Source: Swaminathania salitolerans | GTDB taxonomy: Bacteria; Pseudomonadota; Alphaproteobacteria; Acetobacterales; Acetobacteraceae | DNA: 64,000 nucleotides | Reading direction: 5' to 3' | NCBI RefSeq assembly: GCF_007988945.1 | Contig: NZ_BJVC01000001.1 | Span: 496,001-560,000, forward strand | Shown: piece after piece, positions 63,019 through 64,000 of the stretch | Position numbering within the stretch: position 1 is the stretch's first letter | Layout: each line of letters starts with the position of its first letter | Program-made: the position numbers and the translations under genes | The notes under the pieces: generated by a model | Database searches by the model: none | Told to the model about the DNA's origin: nothing | What the model saw: the letters and a program-made list of their open reading frames with translations, nothing else

Positions 63019-63492
63019 TTACTTGAACGTGACGGTCAGGATCTCGTAGCTCTTGTCTCCGCCGGGTGTCGGCACGGTCACGCTGTCGCCCACCGACTTG
63101 CCGATCAGCGCCTTGGCGAGCGGCGAGGAGATGGAAAGACGGCCGAGCTTGATATCGGCTTCGTGGACGCCCACGATCTGATAGCCGCTCTCCTTGTCGG
63201 TTTCCTCATCGACCAGCTCGACATGGGCGCCGAATTTCACGGTGTCGCCCGAAAGCTGGGAGGGATCGATGACTTCGGCGGTCGAGATCAGTTCCTCAAG
63301 CTCGAGCACGCGCCCTTCGATGAAGGACTGGCGATCGCGCGCCGCATGGTATTCGGCATTTTCCGACAGATCGCCGTGAGCGCGTGCCTCGGCGATGGCG
63401 CGGATCACAGCCGGGCGATCTTCGCTTTTGAGCCGACGCAGTTCATCTTCTAGACGGGTCAAACCTTCACCGGTCATCGGAATCTTCTGCAC
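63019..63492 (-). CDS. greA: Transcription elongation factor GreA
   Basis: A 157-residue factor that rescues backtracked RNA polymerase. The N-terminal coiled coil includes [16 protein letters not shown] with the acidic tip (Asp41/Glu44 equivalents), and the C-terminal FKBP-like domain includes [17 protein letters not shown] take the GTG at 63492 as the start because it gives the normal length ([11 protein letters not shown]); an ATG at 63585 would add 31 unrelated residues. Confidence 0.95.
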   Translation of the reverse strand: MQKIPMTGEGLTRLEDELRRLKSEDRPAVIRAIAEARAHGDLSENAEYHAARDRQSFIEGRVLELEELISTAEVIDPSQLSGDTVKFGAHVELVDEETDKESGYQIVGVHEADIKLGRLSISSPLAKALIGKSVGDSVTVPTPGGDKSYEILTVTFK

Positions 63493-63889
63493 AGCGCATT
63501 CCCCAAAACGAGTTCGTCCCTCGCACACAGCCCCGGGACGAAGCGTCCCGGGGCCCTGCACGGGGCATCGATGGGCATGAGACAATCCCAGCCCGTAATT
63601 TGATCAGTCAAGTTATGTCTTCCGGGGGGTGAATTCAAGGCGAGGCCGGAAAACCGCGCCTGTTTTATGCAGAGTTGATCGCAGGGGCGCGGCGGTTCCG
63701 GGGGCTGCGCCCCGGGACCCGCCAGAGGACCGCCCTCTTCCGGAAAACCGCCTTGCGGGGCGGCAGATCCGGCCCCCTGCGAGAGCCGGGAAGAAAGACG
63801 GGAGTCTCGAGGGCGCAGGATTGCGCCTCGTTATCCCCACCCGCTCGGAGGAACCGGGCCGGGAAGGCAGAGGCCCGGACCCTGCCGCT
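63493..63889. other. Intergenic region between carB and greA with GC hairpins
   Basis: CCCCGGGACG-AAG-CGTCCCGGGG at 63531-63553 is a 10-bp perfect hairpin just upstream of greA. GGTTCCGGGG/CCCCGGGACC at 63694-63719 encloses GCTGCG, a type of GC-rich hairpin often seen at gene ends in Acetobacteraceae. No gene is visible in the 397 bases. Confidence 0.5.
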
Positions 63890-64000
63890 TCAGAAGGCGC
63901 GTTTGAAGTAGGACTGGAGCGGCGCCACGTCGAGTTCGCCATCCTTGATGGCCGAGATGGCATAGATCGCGGCCCGTGCGCCGGCGAGGGTGGTGAAATG
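63890..64000 (-). CDS. carB: Carbamoyl phosphate synthase large subunit, C-terminal end
   Basis: Only the last 36 residues are in the window; the gene continues past the right edge. The reading HFTTLAGARAAIYAISAIKD followed by GELDVAPLQSYFKRAF fits the C-terminal allosteric domain end of CarB, and carB upstream of greA is the usual order in this group. The stop is TGA at 63890-63892. Confidence 0.8.
   Translation of the reverse strand, partial: HFTTLAGARAAIYAISAIKDGELDVAPLQSYFKRAF

Overview
This window is an ordinary chromosomal stretch of a GC-rich alphaproteobacterium, most probably an acetic acid bacterium (Acetobacteraceae; the gene content would suit Asaia, Gluconobacter, Kozakia or relatives). 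The case rests on family content and gene order: ffs-dnaX-ybaB-recR, TIGR02300-aroA-cmk-rpsA, clpS-clpA, carB-greA-threonine dehydratase, DUF1489, a DksA with a single cysteine, and a short-chain dehydrogenase very like the xylitol dehydrogenase of Gluconobacter. The genus is inference. I see no insertion sequence, prophage, CRISPR array, rRNA operon or replication origin.

Layout. 1-5.6 kb: 3' part of pnp, a nitronate monooxygenase-like flavoprotein and a FUSC-type efflux protein. 5.7-11.3 kb (minus): DUF1489, a divergent exported nucleoside hydrolase, hemW, kup and yggS. 11.3-16.4 kb (plus): rsmB, rpe, heparinase II/III-like protein and a GT4 glycosyltransferase. 16.5-21.3 kb (minus): a translationally coupled membrane protein, DesK-like kinase and NarL/DesR-like regulator, then tyrS and an alpha/beta hydrolase. 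21.7-26.9 kb (plus): two tandem cysteine desulfurases, a 2Fe-2S ferredoxin and mnmA, then a GST-like protein and dksA, followed by tRNA-Thr(GGT). These sulfur genes form a plausible sulfur-transfer and tRNA-thiolation operon. 27.2-33.7 kb: a polyol/sugar island with a xylitol dehydrogenase-like SDR, a second SDR, a DUF333 lipoprotein, two HAD phosphatases and a mannitol-dehydrogenase-family enzyme, with a 1-kb partly AT-rich intergenic region. 33.9-42.1 kb: a coupled DUF2945-DUF3465 pair, clpA, clpS, a D-Ala-D-Ala carboxypeptidase, map and ggt. 42.2-53.7 kb: SRP RNA (ffs), dnaX, ybaB, recR, a FolM-like reductase, a GT2-like glycosyltransferase, a chorismate-lyase-like gene, TIGR02300, aroA, cmk and rpsA. 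53.8-61.3 kb: three tandem glycosyltransferase genes, two of them very large and modular. 61.7-64 kb (minus): threonine dehydratase, greA and the 3' end of carB.

The most unusual region is the glycosyltransferase operon at 53.8-61.3 kb. One protein joins a CgeB-like module, a GT4 module and a duplicated C-terminal domain. The next has five N-terminal WY-containing repeats followed by a GT2 and a GT4-like module. The third is a stand-alone CgeB-like protein resembling the first module of the first. They probably build a surface glycan or glycosylate a surface protein, but the acceptor cannot be read from the sequence. Just downstream lies a short stretch that looks like a decayed coding sequence. 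Other points worth checking are the structured rpsA leader, the coupled desulfurase pair, a two-component operon with no obvious target gene, and several genes whose starts are obscured by overlapping signals.
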